DNA from: Synergistaceae bacterium | Lineage (GTDB): Bacteria; Synergistota; Synergistia; Synergistales; Aminobacteriaceae | Assembly: GCA_017449135.1 (NCBI GenBank) | Contig: JAFSKE010000043.1 | Location: forward strand, 1 to 34,119 | Length of the DNA: 34,119 bases | Direction of reading: 5' to 3' | Shown: positions 7,792-16,171 of the stretch, one piece after another | Numbering within the stretch: the first letter of the stretch is position 1 | How the letters are laid out: every line of letters begins with the position of its first letter | Translations under genes and position numbers: made by a program | Notes under the pieces: model-generated | What the model was told of the DNA's origin: nothing | Databases searched by the model: none | Seen by the model: only the letters and a program-made list of their open reading frames with translations

Positions 7792-8607
7792 ATGGCAAAT
7801 TGCGATCATAATTGTGAAAACTGCGGTGCTAAATGCGGTGATAGAACAGCACCCGAAAAATTCACGGCAAACGGAAACATCAAAAACGTTATCGGAATTG
7901 TAAGCGGTAAAGGCGGTGTCGGAAAATCCCTTGTAACAGGCTTATTAAGTTCTGAAATCAGGAAGCAGGGTTTTAGAAGTTCAATTCTTGATGCTGACAT
8001 AACAGGCCCTTCGATACCTAAAATGTTTGGGATTCACGAAAAAGTTTTTTCTGACGGACATTTCATAATGCCTGCAATCAGCAAAAATGGAATTAAAATA
8101 ATCTCAATGAATTTATGCCTTCCGAATGAAAATGATCCCGTAGTTTGGAGAGGCCCTGTAGTCGCAGGAGTTTTACAGCAGTTTTGGGAAGATGTCGAAT
8201 GGGGAGACACAGATTTTATGTTTGTCGATATGCCCCCCGGAACAGGCGATGTCCCTTTAACGGTTTTTCAGTCGCTGCCCGTCAAGGGAATAATTATTGT
8301 TACAACGCCTCAGGAACTTGTCGGAATGATTGTTGAAAAGGCTGTCAAAATGGCGGAATTAATGAATATTCCTGTTCTTGGGATAGTAGAAAACATGTCA
8401 TATTTTGAATGTCCTGACTGCGGAAAAAAACATTATATTTTCGGAGAAAGCCATTTGAACGAAATCGCTAAAACTTACGGAATTAAATCAACAGCAGAAA
8501 TCCCGATTAATCCTGATTTTGCGAAATTCTGCGATGAGGGAAGAATAGAGGATTTTGACGGCGGAAAATATTTCGGAAAAATTTTCGACACATTAAAAAA
8601 TCTATAA
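7792..8607 (+). CDS. mrp: Mrp/NBP35-type iron-sulfur carrier ATPase
   Basis: A P-loop ATPase of the Mrp/ApbC family, which carries and delivers Fe-S clusters. In 271 residues it shows the deviant Walker A GKGGVGKS at 39-46, the switch motif VDMPPGTGDVP, the family phrase TTPQELVG and a cluster-binding CPDC (CxxC) near residue 204. The N-terminus adds four cysteines, C4-x3-C8-x2-C11-x3-C15, similar to NBP35-like proteins and able to hold a second cluster. AGGAGG directly after the feoB stop supports the start and coupling. Placing an Fe-S assembly factor behind an iron importer is functionally coherent. Confidence 0.94.
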   Translation: MANCDHNCENCGAKCGDRTAPEKFTANGNIKNVIGIVSGKGGVGKSLVTGLLSSEIRKQGFRSSILDADITGPSIPKMFGIHEKVFSDGHFIMPAISKNGIKIISMNLCLPNENDPVVWRGPVVAGVLQQFWEDVEWGDTDFMFVDMPPGTGDVPLTVFQSLPVKGIIIVTTPQELVGMIVEKAVKMAELMNIPVLGIVENMSYFECPDCGKKHYIFGESHLNEIAKTYGIKSTAEIPINPDFAKFCDEGRIEDFDGGKYFGKIFDTLKNL

Positions 8608-8616
8608 TCAAACAAA

Positions 8617-9402
8617 ATGCGAGGGCTTGAATTACCTGCACAGTACGTAATGATTTATTTACTGCTGCATTTAAGATATGTGGGGTTGATGTTTAGTTCA
8701 CCGATTTTTTCAGCGACATTAACCCCTTTGCCTTTTCGCTATTTATTTGCAGTGATGTTGACGGTATGTTCAGTCGGAATTATAAAGACCGAGAGTATAC
8801 CGGTAATTTATTTTGACGAAGTAATATTCATAGCCGCAATTTGTGTCCGTGAATTATTAATCGGGATAGCACTTGGATTTATCGCAGCATTGCCGTTATT
8901 TGCATTAAGAGTAGCCGGAGAGCAGACAGGAAGCGTAATAGGATTTTCGATGGCTCAAATCATGGATCCTACGACACAGCAGGAGACATCGATTTTAGGA
9001 CAGTTACATTTTTTAACGGCCATGTGGTTTTATTTTCGCTGGAACGGTCATTTGTTAATGATTCAGGCATTAATTGAGAGTTTGAAATTAGTTCCGCCGG
9101 GTCAAATTTCGTTATTTCCGACAGGTGATTTAGCACTTGGAACATGGCTTCAGAACTTATTTATTTTAGGAATGAGGATAGTAATACCGTTCTATTGTGC
9201 TTTAGTTTTGTCTGACGTAGGACTTGGATTTTTAGCCCGAACAGTTCCCCAGATGAATATTTTTGTTGTCGGACTTCCTGTTAAAGTAATGCTGGGATTC
9301 ATGGTTTTAGCTGCTGTACTGCCTTTAACGATGGATTTAGTGTTTAATAATTTTGAACGCTGGATAGAGTTTGCTTTGGGAGCTATAAGGTTATGGCGAT
9401 GA
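8617..9402 (+). CDS. fliR: Flagellar export gate protein FliR
   Basis: FliR is the third core subunit of the flagellar type III export gate. The 261-residue hydrophobic protein shows family phrases LRYVGLMFSSPIF, RELLIGIALGFIAALPLFALRVAGEQTGSVIGFSMAQIMDP, and the late QMNIFVVGLPVKVMLGF. Five to six membrane helices are apparent. The chosen ATG lies 9 nt after the mrp stop but has only a weak ribosome binding site; starts at internal Met codons 12 or 25 are possible. It overlaps flhB by 10 nt and is separated from fliQ by mtnN, feoB and mrp. Confidence 0.95.
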   Translation: MRGLELPAQYVMIYLLLHLRYVGLMFSSPIFSATLTPLPFRYLFAVMLTVCSVGIIKTESIPVIYFDEVIFIAAICVRELLIGIALGFIAALPLFALRVAGEQTGSVIGFSMAQIMDPTTQQETSILGQLHFLTAMWFYFRWNGHLLMIQALIESLKLVPPGQISLFPTGDLALGTWLQNLFILGMRIVIPFYCALVLSDVGLGFLARTVPQMNIFVVGLPVKVMLGFMVLAAVLPLTMDLVFNNFERWIEFALGAIRLWR

Positions 9403-10484
9403 TATACAGCATAAATCTTCAATTTTTTGCCGAAGAAAGAACCGAAGAAGCTACCCCGCATAAACGTGAAAAAGTCCGTGAGGAAGGCCGTGTCTGTATG
9501 AGCAAGGACTTAAACGCAGCAGTAGCAATAATAACGGCATTGCTTGGATTAACGATGTTAGGTGCTTTAACCTGGAGAATTTTGACGGGTTTAATAACGT
9601 TCATGATGAGTTACATAGGCGATAAATCTTTGTTGCAGGACGGCTGGTTTTATTATGTTTCATGGGAGGCAATAAAAGATTTTTTTGCATCATGGTTACC
9701 ATTGGGAGGCCTGATAGTTTTATTCTCGACATGTACGGTAATTGCTCAGGTCGGTTTTGCTTTCACAAGTCAGCCTTTCGTGCCTAAATTCGACAGATTA
9801 AACCCATTTACGGGAATGAAAAAAATTATTTCAATGCGTTCAATCGTTGAATTATTAAAAGGTCTGATTAAGGCGAGTGTTTTTGCAGTAATGATTTACA
9901 CGGCGATAAAAAATTATCTGCCTATATCTTCAAAAACAATGCAGATGCCTTTACCCGTCGGAGCTCTTGAATACTGGAATATGTTATGGAATTTAGCGAT
10001 GAGACTTGCATTAATGTTGCTGGTTATGGCGTTTGCGGATTATTTTTATCAGAAATGGGACTTTGAAAAATCTATCCGAATGAGCAAAAAGGAAATCAAG
10101 GACGAATATAAACAAATGGAAGGAGACCCCCAGATTAAACAAAAAATCCGTCAAAAACAGCGTGAAATAGCTAAGCAGCGAATGATGCAGGACGTTCCTA
10201 AAGCTGACGTTGTAATCACTAACCCCACACACATAGCCGTAGCATTAATTTATGACCGTAAAATCATGGGAGCCCCTCAGGTTTTAGCAAAGGGAGGAGA
10301 TTATTTAGCTAAAAGGATCAGGGATATTGCGACGTTAAATTTAATTCCGATAATCGAAAATAAGCCGTTAGCATGGGCATTATATGAAAATGTCGAAATC
10401 GGCGAGGAAATCCCCGAAGATTTATACAGAGGAGTTGCGGAAGTCCTTGCAATGGTTTACAAGTTAAAAGCTCCGTCAAATTAA
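9393..10484 (+). CDS. flhB: Flagellar export switch protein FlhB
   Basis: FlhB controls the substrate-specificity switch of the flagellar export apparatus. The 363-residue protein begins with INLQFFAEERTEEATPHKREKVREEG, the typical N-terminus. It has four membrane helices (about 45-70, 100-125, 155-175, 195-215) and a cytoplasmic domain with the autocleavage motif N277-P278-T279-H280 followed by IAVALIYD. ATG codons at 9393 and 9399 are both possible starts; the first overlaps fliR. flhA, which often follows, is absent. The stop codon abuts the stop of the next, convergent gene with no spacer. Confidence 0.97.
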   Translation: MAMIYSINLQFFAEERTEEATPHKREKVREEGRVCMSKDLNAAVAIITALLGLTMLGALTWRILTGLITFMMSYIGDKSLLQDGWFYYVSWEAIKDFFASWLPLGGLIVLFSTCTVIAQVGFAFTSQPFVPKFDRLNPFTGMKKIISMRSIVELLKGLIKASVFAVMIYTAIKNYLPISSKTMQMPLPVGALEYWNMLWNLAMRLALMLLVMAFADYFYQKWDFEKSIRMSKKEIKDEYKQMEGDPQIKQKIRQKQREIAKQRMMQDVPKADVVITNPTHIAVALIYDRKIMGAPQVLAKGGDYLAKRIRDIATLNLIPIIENKPLAWALYENVEIGEEIPEDLYRGVAEVLAMVYKLKAPSN

Positions 10485-12401
10485 TCATCTTTCAAAATCA
10501 AACATATCAGGGTATAACGGTATCCAGGCTCTTGACTGAATTAACCCTGCGTCCAGATACACAGCCAGCATCGAACGTCCCGGATAACCTGACGAAGATA
10601 ATTCTTCAGGCAGAGGAATTTGAATTTGAATATGAGACATTTTAACGGGTAATTCGATAGTATCGGCCATTGAGTAAACTATTTTCCCTCCAGTGAATGA
10701 ACTTGCCCTGACTAAGCCCGGCGAAGGAATTTCACGAGCATAAATATCGAGTTCGAGACCGTTTAAGACACAGAATTTTAAGAGCCGTAACATATCTTCA
10801 GTAGTCATAGAAATTGACGAGTCGATAATTACACTCGTTAAAGTATCTTTATGCAAAAGCCAGAACGACATTAAGACCGTCGGAATATCGACACCCGAAC
10901 GAACCTGTGCAGGCCTTACGTTTAACGGGAAAACATGGCCTCTCGGAACAGGGGCGTGAATTAATAAAGCGTCAAAATTTTTCGGTCTCTGCCACATGAC
11001 ATTACATCTCATATTTTTTTCGTTCCAGACTGATTGAGCGATGATTCTTGCATTGTGAGAATAATTTACAAAAGGTGTCATTATGGTAGCGTCAAGGATA
11101 AAACTTTCGTTATTTTCGTTATTTGCAATAACAGGATTATAAATGCTCAAAAATCCCGGCACATCTTCACGTGAAGGGATCATAATGGCTTTATAAATTC
11201 TTGCTGCACTCATATCAATCCAGTAAATGTCGCCTTCAGGAGAATTAAACAATGACCATATATTATCCATGCCGTCTCTCATTGAGGAGCTGAATTTGTT
11301 AGCGTAAGTCCGAGTACCGAAATCGATTGTAAAGTTAAAAATTTCGCCGTCTTCAGTTAAGACAAAAAGTTCGCCGAATTGAGACCATAATAAATCTCTC
11401 GGCTTTGAAACCCCTCGAATCATGAAATATTCACGATTTATGACATTTACAATATAAACTCTGTCATTAGCTCTGTCGGCAACGGCTACCCAATCAGCAA
11501 ACCCCTCGACAGCGACAGGCTCAAACAATAAATCTCCTGCACCTAAAGGAGGAGTCCAGCGTCGCATAAATAATTCGGAGTCTCTAAGATTATAGAAAGC
11601 AATATTTCTGTCGGCAGGATCTGAAACTACGAAGAAATTTTCAGCAATGAAATCTGCATCTGACACTACAACAGAGGGCAGTGTAAATTCATAATCTGCT
11701 GATATGGTGTCGATGTCGTCAGTTAATTTTCCAAGTGAATATAAATCACCGTTTGACGTGAAAATCTTAAAAGTTCCGTCCCCCATAGGAATCGAAACAA
11801 CAGGCGAAGGGACATCAATTTCAATCATTGATTTAGAGCCCATAAAAGCATTTGCTACGATGTTACGAGCTCCCTTGTGCATGTAAATTTTATCTCCGAA
11901 GGTGTCGGGAATGCTTATGATGTTTCCGAGAGTTTTAACTTTTCCAAGTCCTTTAATACTGAATGGCCGTGTATAACCCGTGTTCCATTCAGATTGAACG
12001 TTAGACTCTGCAAATCTCCAATTTACCGGTACGGGGGCAGTTCCTAAAACCGTTCGCAAAACTCTGTCCTGTTCGTCAAAATAATTTTCGATTCTCGGAG
12101 CAGAACTATCCATCGGACGGACTTCGAGATAACTTCTGAGAGCCGACATAGAACCTTCAGCATCGCCCATTCTGTGAAGATTTAACGCACTCAAAAGGTA
12201 ATAATCAATCATGTATGTGTTTGAGTTAATTGACTGATCTAAATACATTTGAGCTTCCCTGTAATCTCTCCGCATAAAATGAACATAAGCATTATTAAAA
12301 TAGCGTTCGGCCTCATCTAAATTAGCACGAGGGATTTCGGCACAGTATAAAATTTCGATGTTGAAAATTAAAATTAAAACCGTGAAAAAAATTTTTCGCA
12401 T
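10485..12401 (-). CDS. Exported TPR plus propeller-like protein, unknown function
   Basis: A large exported protein of about 638 residues. The best start is the ATG at 12401 (MRKIFF), which gives a proper signal peptide ending near ILYCAEIP and has AAGGAG about 13 nt upstream; a TTG at 12431 would place ten extra residues before it. Residues 25-110 contain TPR-like helices (EAERYFNNAYVHFMRRDYREA, YYLLSALNLHRMGDAEGSM). A long beta-rich middle with repeated phrases such as GDLYSLGKL, DRVYIVNV, GELFVLTEDGEIFN and GDIYWIDMS suggests a beta-propeller. Near the C-terminus DSSIS matches the MIDAS DxSxS pattern of VWA domains, but this is weak. I do not recognise a named family. Confidence 0.75.
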   Translation of the reverse strand: MRKIFFTVLILIFNIEILYCAEIPRANLDEAERYFNNAYVHFMRRDYREAQMYLDQSINSNTYMIDYYLLSALNLHRMGDAEGSMSALRSYLEVRPMDSSAPRIENYFDEQDRVLRTVLGTAPVPVNWRFAESNVQSEWNTGYTRPFSIKGLGKVKTLGNIISIPDTFGDKIYMHKGARNIVANAFMGSKSMIEIDVPSPVVSIPMGDGTFKIFTSNGDLYSLGKLTDDIDTISADYEFTLPSVVVSDADFIAENFFVVSDPADRNIAFYNLRDSELFMRRWTPPLGAGDLLFEPVAVEGFADWVAVADRANDRVYIVNVINREYFMIRGVSKPRDLLWSQFGELFVLTEDGEIFNFTIDFGTRTYANKFSSSMRDGMDNIWSLFNSPEGDIYWIDMSAARIYKAIMIPSREDVPGFLSIYNPVIANNENNESFILDATIMTPFVNYSHNARIIAQSVWNEKNMRCNVMWQRPKNFDALLIHAPVPRGHVFPLNVRPAQVRSGVDIPTVLMSFWLLHKDTLTSVIIDSSISMTTEDMLRLLKFCVLNGLELDIYAREIPSPGLVRASSFTGGKIVYSMADTIELPVKMSHIQIQIPLPEELSSSGYPGRSMLAVYLDAGLIQSRAWIPLYPDMFDFER

Positions 12402-12480
12402 TACAAATAACATTCTCCTTAAAATCTCCAAAATTAATTTCTATTATAAAACACCGAAATAATTATAGAGGTGAAATTTT

Positions 12481-12918
12481 ATGAGCATTCAAAACATAAA
12501 TTCTTCAATACAGAATAATTCTGAACAATATCAGATACGAAAGCAGACGGAGACACAAAAAGTTGATGAAATTCAACAGCCGCAGCCTTCACAGGAAGTT
12601 CAAACACAAAACATTGATGAATACGATAAAAGTAATCCTGTCGGTGAAGAAGTTGAAGGGATTTACAGTGTTTCAAGCGATGACGAGGGAAATTTGAAAG
12701 TGAATTACAAACAGCCCGAAGCAAAGACATCACAGCCTGTAAACGTTCAGCAAAATTCAAGCTCTGATGACAGCGATGATGAAATCGAAAAATTGAAGGA
12801 ACAGAGAGACTCAATCAGACAGCAGTTAAACCGTGAGACTGACGAAACCGTTAAATCTCAGTTGAGAGCAGAAATTCAATCTCTTGAGGTTCAAATAGCA
12901 TTGAAATCCGCAAATTAA
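12481..12918 (+). CDS. Small Gln/Ser-rich coiled-coil protein
   Basis: A 145-residue soluble protein with AGAGGTGA upstream of the ATG, so it is very likely real. The N-terminal two thirds are low-complexity and rich in Gln, Asn, Ser and Asp. The last 45 residues (IEKLKEQRDSIRQQLNRE, then VKSQLRAEIQSLEVQIALK) form a predicted coiled coil. Similar short helical tails occur in FlxA-like proteins, but the match is not strong enough to name it. It has no signal peptide or membrane helix. It is transcribed away from the exported TPR/propeller gene and towards larC. Confidence 0.7.
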   Translation: MSIQNINSSIQNNSEQYQIRKQTETQKVDEIQQPQPSQEVQTQNIDEYDKSNPVGEEVEGIYSVSSDDEGNLKVNYKQPEAKTSQPVNVQQNSSSDDSDDEIEKLKEQRDSIRQQLNRETDETVKSQLRAEIQSLEVQIALKSAN

Positions 12919-12922
12919 GTCT

Positions 12923-12943
12923 CTCCGTTCGCGGGGAAGTTTT
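12923..12943 (+). terminator. Possible short terminator between convergent genes
   Basis: CTCCG, loop TTCG and CGGGG are followed by AAGTTTT, 5 nt after the stop of the small coiled-coil gene. The stem is only 5 bp with a G-T pair and the U-tract is short, so efficiency is doubtful. It occupies most of the 25-nt gap before the larC stop. Confidence 0.4.
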
Positions 12944-14161
12944 CTATATTTCCCTTGCGATTAAATTTCTTACTTCAAGCATTGACATATTATTTAATTC
13001 CGATAAACGTTTAATGTCTTCATATTCGGGAATTTTCCTTAAAATCTCGCCGTTTAAGTTAGTGATTTTGACGTGAATTTTTCCGAGCGATGTTTCGACT
13101 TCCTCAATCTTCCAATCGAGCCTGACTCTGTCATAATCTCTAATTCTTACGCCTTGAGAAGTTGTGAATTTCAGAATTATATTGCTGAGTTTCAAAGCGA
13201 AATCAGGTTTGCAGAGGCAGCATAATTTTAGTCCCTGACGATTTTTTTTCATGTTTATGTTTTCAGTCCAAACGTCTAAGGCTTCGGCCATGAATAATTT
13301 TTCGCTGACAACTTCATAATCTTGAGGATTCATGTCGTCAATGTTGCACTCAATCACCGAAATTTTTTCGTGAATTAAGCCGTCAATTTCGTTGCCTGTT
13401 TCGATTAATAAGGCTCTTAAAGCGTTTGGAATGTCTTTAGATTCATGATTTCCGAAACCGAAGCCCGAAGCAATAATTTTTCCCGGAGGAATTGTTGAAA
13501 ATCCTGCCGCTAAAACTTTTGCCAATAATGCCCCCGTCGGAGTAGTTCTTTCCATAGGTTCAAGCCTTGAATCCGAGAAAATCTGCAACCCGTGTAATAA
13601 ATATTCCGTAGCAGGTGCAGGAACAGGCAAAATCCCGTGAGCACATTCGACAGTCCCGTAACCCGTGTTAATGCTTGAAAATAAAACTCTTGGCCAGTTC
13701 AGAGCTTCCATTAAGATAAATGCTCCTACGATGTCAATAATCGAGTCAACGGCTCCAACCTCATGAAAGTGAATTTTATCAATCGTAGTTCCGTGAACAT
13801 GAGCTTCAGCCTCCGCCAGAATCGAAAACGCCCTTAACGCTTCAATCTTCACACGGTCAGACAGTCCGCTTGACATTATGATTTTCTCAATATCTGCTAA
13901 ATTTCTGCCATGATGATGATGTTCGTGTTCATGATCATGTTCATGTTCGTGATGATGATGAGTATGTACGTCAAAATTAATTCCGGAAATACCGTTTTTT
14001 GTTGTATTTTCAATAATTAATTCGTATTCTGAAGGGTCTAAATCAGTTAATTTTTTAATTCCCTCGCTTAAAACTCTTTTGTCAGGAACTAAATTCAACA
14101 ATGCTCCGATAAACATATCTCCTGCAAGTCCAGCGAAACAATCGAGATATAAAGTTTTCAT
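12944..14161 (-). CDS. larC: Nickel-insertion protein LarC
   Basis: LarC inserts nickel into pyridinium-3,5-bisthiocarboxylic acid mononucleotide to form the nickel-pincer cofactor of lactate racemase and related enzymes, using CTP. The 405-residue protein begins LYLDCFAGLAGDMFIGALL. It has a His-rich stretch at about residues 66-87 (alternating HH, HE and HD) and HFHEVGAVDSIIDIVG. It continues through the C-terminal domain (ECNIDDMNPQDYE, later TSQGVRIRDYDRVRLDW) in one frame. In Lactobacillus plantarum LarC is made by programmed frameshifting of larC1/larC2; here it is one uninterrupted ORF. larA, larB and larE are not in the window. The gene follows comB after 1 nt. Confidence 0.93.
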   Translation of the reverse strand: MKTLYLDCFAGLAGDMFIGALLNLVPDKRVLSEGIKKLTDLDPSEYELIIENTTKNGISGINFDVHTHHHHEHEHDHEHEHHHHGRNLADIEKIIMSSGLSDRVKIEALRAFSILAEAEAHVHGTTIDKIHFHEVGAVDSIIDIVGAFILMEALNWPRVLFSSINTGYGTVECAHGILPVPAPATEYLLHGLQIFSDSRLEPMERTTPTGALLAKVLAAGFSTIPPGKIIASGFGFGNHESKDIPNALRALLIETGNEIDGLIHEKISVIECNIDDMNPQDYEVVSEKLFMAEALDVWTENINMKKNRQGLKLCCLCKPDFALKLSNIILKFTTSQGVRIRDYDRVRLDWKIEEVETSLGKIHVKITNLNGEILRKIPEYEDIKRLSELNNMSMLEVRNLIAREI

Positions 14162-14162
14162 T

Positions 14163-15038
14163 TTATAAATTTCTCCGTTCTTTAGTATATTCTAATAATT
14201 CCTCGAAAGGGTCTTTTGGCGATGTCGGCTCTTCTTTAGGTGAAATATCGTGAAATGACAAGGCATTAAAAGTTTTATAAGGTCTTGCACTTCCGGAAAC
14301 GCTCTGCAAAATTATGTGTGAATTATTTTTTTCCAACATCGGTACAACGGTTGAAGAATCACATTCGCAGGCAAATTTAATATCATCGTCAAAGCCTATT
14401 TTTTCAAGATATTTAGCGTGTTCGGATTGTTTGACGAAATCGGCTAAATTATTTTTGTCTCTGTTTTTCCATAAATTCAGGGCAATTCTTGAACTGTCTG
14501 ACATTTGAACATAACCAAGTGAATTTAACCTGTCAATTATCGCTCCAGCACACAAAGTATCTTCCCATGAGGGACGTTTTTTTCTGCCTGAACACAAAAA
14601 CCCGATTTTATTTCCAAGTGTCAAAGCATGATCCAGACAAGCTGAATAATTCCTAAAACTTGACGCAATAACCGGACTGCCCGACATAAACGCCTCATTT
14701 AATGCAACAGTTCCATTTGTAGTTGACATAACCCCGCAGTAATGAGCCTGTACAATTTCGTAATTTAGCTGTGTCGGAGAATTTCCGAGATCGAAACCTT
14801 CAGGAGGAAGAGCATTAATTTCTCCCATTAGCAAAGGTGAAGAGCCTCTATCCCTTAATTCAAGGACGAGTTTTCTTGCATCGTCGGGAGTTTTAACGGG
14901 ATATAATTCAGTTCCGCCGAGTTCAAACCATCGTGTCATGACCGTAGTAGCCCTTAAAACGTCAATAACGATCCAGACATCGACAACGGGCAAAAAATTT
15001 TCTTCGCCGCATGAAAAAACTAAATCAGTTTCGTACAT
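14163..15038 (-). CDS. comB: ComB family 2-phosphosulfolactate phosphatase homologue
   Basis: The ComB family was defined by a Mg-dependent 2-phosphosulfolactate phosphatase of archaeal coenzyme M synthesis. This 291-residue homologue has the conserved blocks VIDVLRATTVMTRWFELGG, LLMGEINALPPEGFDLGNSP and STTNGTVALNEAF. Bacterial members usually lack the rest of the coenzyme M pathway, so the substrate here is uncertain; sulfolactate metabolism is one possibility. The gene lies between a DUF501 gene (24 nt upstream) and larC (1 nt downstream) on the same strand. The family assignment is firm; the exact reaction is inferred. Confidence 0.88.
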   Translation of the reverse strand: MYETDLVFSCGEENFLPVVDVWIVIDVLRATTVMTRWFELGGTELYPVKTPDDARKLVLELRDRGSSPLLMGEINALPPEGFDLGNSPTQLNYEIVQAHYCGVMSTTNGTVALNEAFMSGSPVIASSFRNYSACLDHALTLGNKIGFLCSGRKKRPSWEDTLCAGAIIDRLNSLGYVQMSDSSRIALNLWKNRDKNNLADFVKQSEHAKYLEKIGFDDDIKFACECDSSTVVPMLEKNNSHIILQSVSGSARPYKTFNALSFHDISPKEEPTSPKDPFEELLEYTKERRNL

Positions 15039-15061
15039 CTTAAAGTAGCCCCCTTCAAAAA

Positions 15062-15631
15062 TTACTTTAATTTTACCGCATTACATTCAAAATCTCCGCA
15101 CAGTCCTTTTCCCTTAAGCCATTTTTCAGCAAAATGAAATCCCAATCCCAAATATGAAGCCGTCTGAAGATGAAGGCATTTAACATAAACATTTTCATTA
15201 TCGTATTTTATTCCGCCAATCCCGGAACGTATTAACGACCTGAAAATCTTATTGTGATATTTATTCATGAATTTACACAAATTTTTTCCAAGCATTTTAA
15301 TTTTTATTCTCTGATGAAGTAAATTATATTTTACCCATTCGCTTTTTAGTCCGTTTGAATTTATGTAATTTTCAAGTTCATGAACTCCGCTTTGTGATTC
15401 GATTTTTCCTGCAAGTTTTATTAAATATGGACATGTCAGCCAATATGTTGTCGGAAAAGGTTTCCCGTGTTTCGATAATGGTTTACAGATTAAAACCTGT
15501 GTAAAGCCATGTTTACAAAATTTTGAGGAGATTATTAACGATCTGTCAAATTTATTTTCATATTCACGAACGCAAAAAACGGGAGATAATCCCCCGCCAT
15601 TACGTTTAATGCTCCCTGCGTCGTCGTGCAT
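15062..15631 (-). CDS. DUF501 protein
   Basis: A 189-residue protein with the DUF501 hallmarks. The N-terminal half has CKHGFTQVLICKPLSKHGKPFPTTYWLTCPYL, interpretable as the family's PFPT-WLTCPYL block, followed by GKIESQSGVHELE. A second conserved-looking block is GIGGIKYDNENVYVKCLHLQTASYLG. The biochemical function of DUF501 is unknown. In other bacteria it often sits near ftsB/divIC and cell-cycle genes. The start at 15631 lies inside the S1-domain gene (26-nt overlap) and has GAGG about 11 nt upstream, so the two are probably co-translated. Confidence 0.87.
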   Translation of the reverse strand: MHDDAGSIKRNGGGLSPVFCVREYENKFDRSLIISSKFCKHGFTQVLICKPLSKHGKPFPTTYWLTCPYLIKLAGKIESQSGVHELENYINSNGLKSEWVKYNLLHQRIKIKMLGKNLCKFMNKYHNKIFRSLIRSGIGGIKYDNENVYVKCLHLQTASYLGLGFHFAEKWLKGKGLCGDFECNAVKLK

Positions 15632-16136
15632 TTCGTCCAGACCTCGCTGATTGTCGTGAATTGAGATCTGTTATCTTAGCATCGCTGACTTTCAAGAATG
15701 AAGCGATTTTCTTCTCAAAATTATCTGCCTCTTCGGGATTACTTTCCCGGAATTTTTCCCTCATTTCGTAAAAATCACGAACAGGCCTGACATTCTCCCG
15801 AATTTTTATCTCGCCTGATGATGCTGTCGAAGGAGTTGAATTTTTCACAAATTTTTGAGGCTGCGGAGGTTCTGAGGCTTGTTTCAGTGATAAATCAATT
15901 CTTCCTCTGTCATCAATCCTGATTATTTTTGCCTGTACTGTATCTGAAATCTTCAGAATTTCGCTAATATCTTTTACAAATGAGTAAGAAAGTTCGGAAA
16001 TATGAATCATTCCTTTTTTTCCGTTCTTAGTAATTCTTACAAAAGCTCCGTAGGGTACTATCTGCTCGACTGTGCATTCGACGATTTCCCCAGTTTCTAC
16101 ATTTACGCCGGCCGATGTGTTAATAGCCTCGTTCAT
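15606..16136 (-). CDS. S1 RNA-binding domain protein
   Basis: A 176-residue protein with one S1/OB-fold domain at residues 14-86: GEIVECTVEQIVPYGAFVRI, then KKGMIHISELSYSFVKDI, then VQAKIIRIDDRGRIDLSLKQ. A charged, low-complexity tail ends in an Arg-rich segment (SARSGRNARRRREH). It resembles YabR and GSP13-type proteins, which bind RNA or ribosomes. In Bacillus yabR lies beside divIC, and here the partner is DUF501, another divIC neighbour. GGGGAG lies about 12 nt upstream of the ATG. It is probably cytosolic. Confidence 0.9.
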   Translation of the reverse strand: MNEAINTSAGVNVETGEIVECTVEQIVPYGAFVRITKNGKKGMIHISELSYSFVKDISEILKISDTVQAKIIRIDDRGRIDLSLKQASEPPQPQKFVKNSTPSTASSGEIKIRENVRPVRDFYEMREKFRESNPEEADNFEKKIASFLKVSDAKITDLNSRQSARSGRNARRRREH

Positions 16137-16171
16137 TTTGAAAAAATAACTCCCCTGAAAAACTTAATTTT

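Noticed and set aside
13905-13970. Repetitive CAT/GTT-rich tract that looks like a microsatellite or CRISPR remnant
   Set aside because: It encodes the His-rich metal-binding segment of LarC in frame; there are no spaced repeats.
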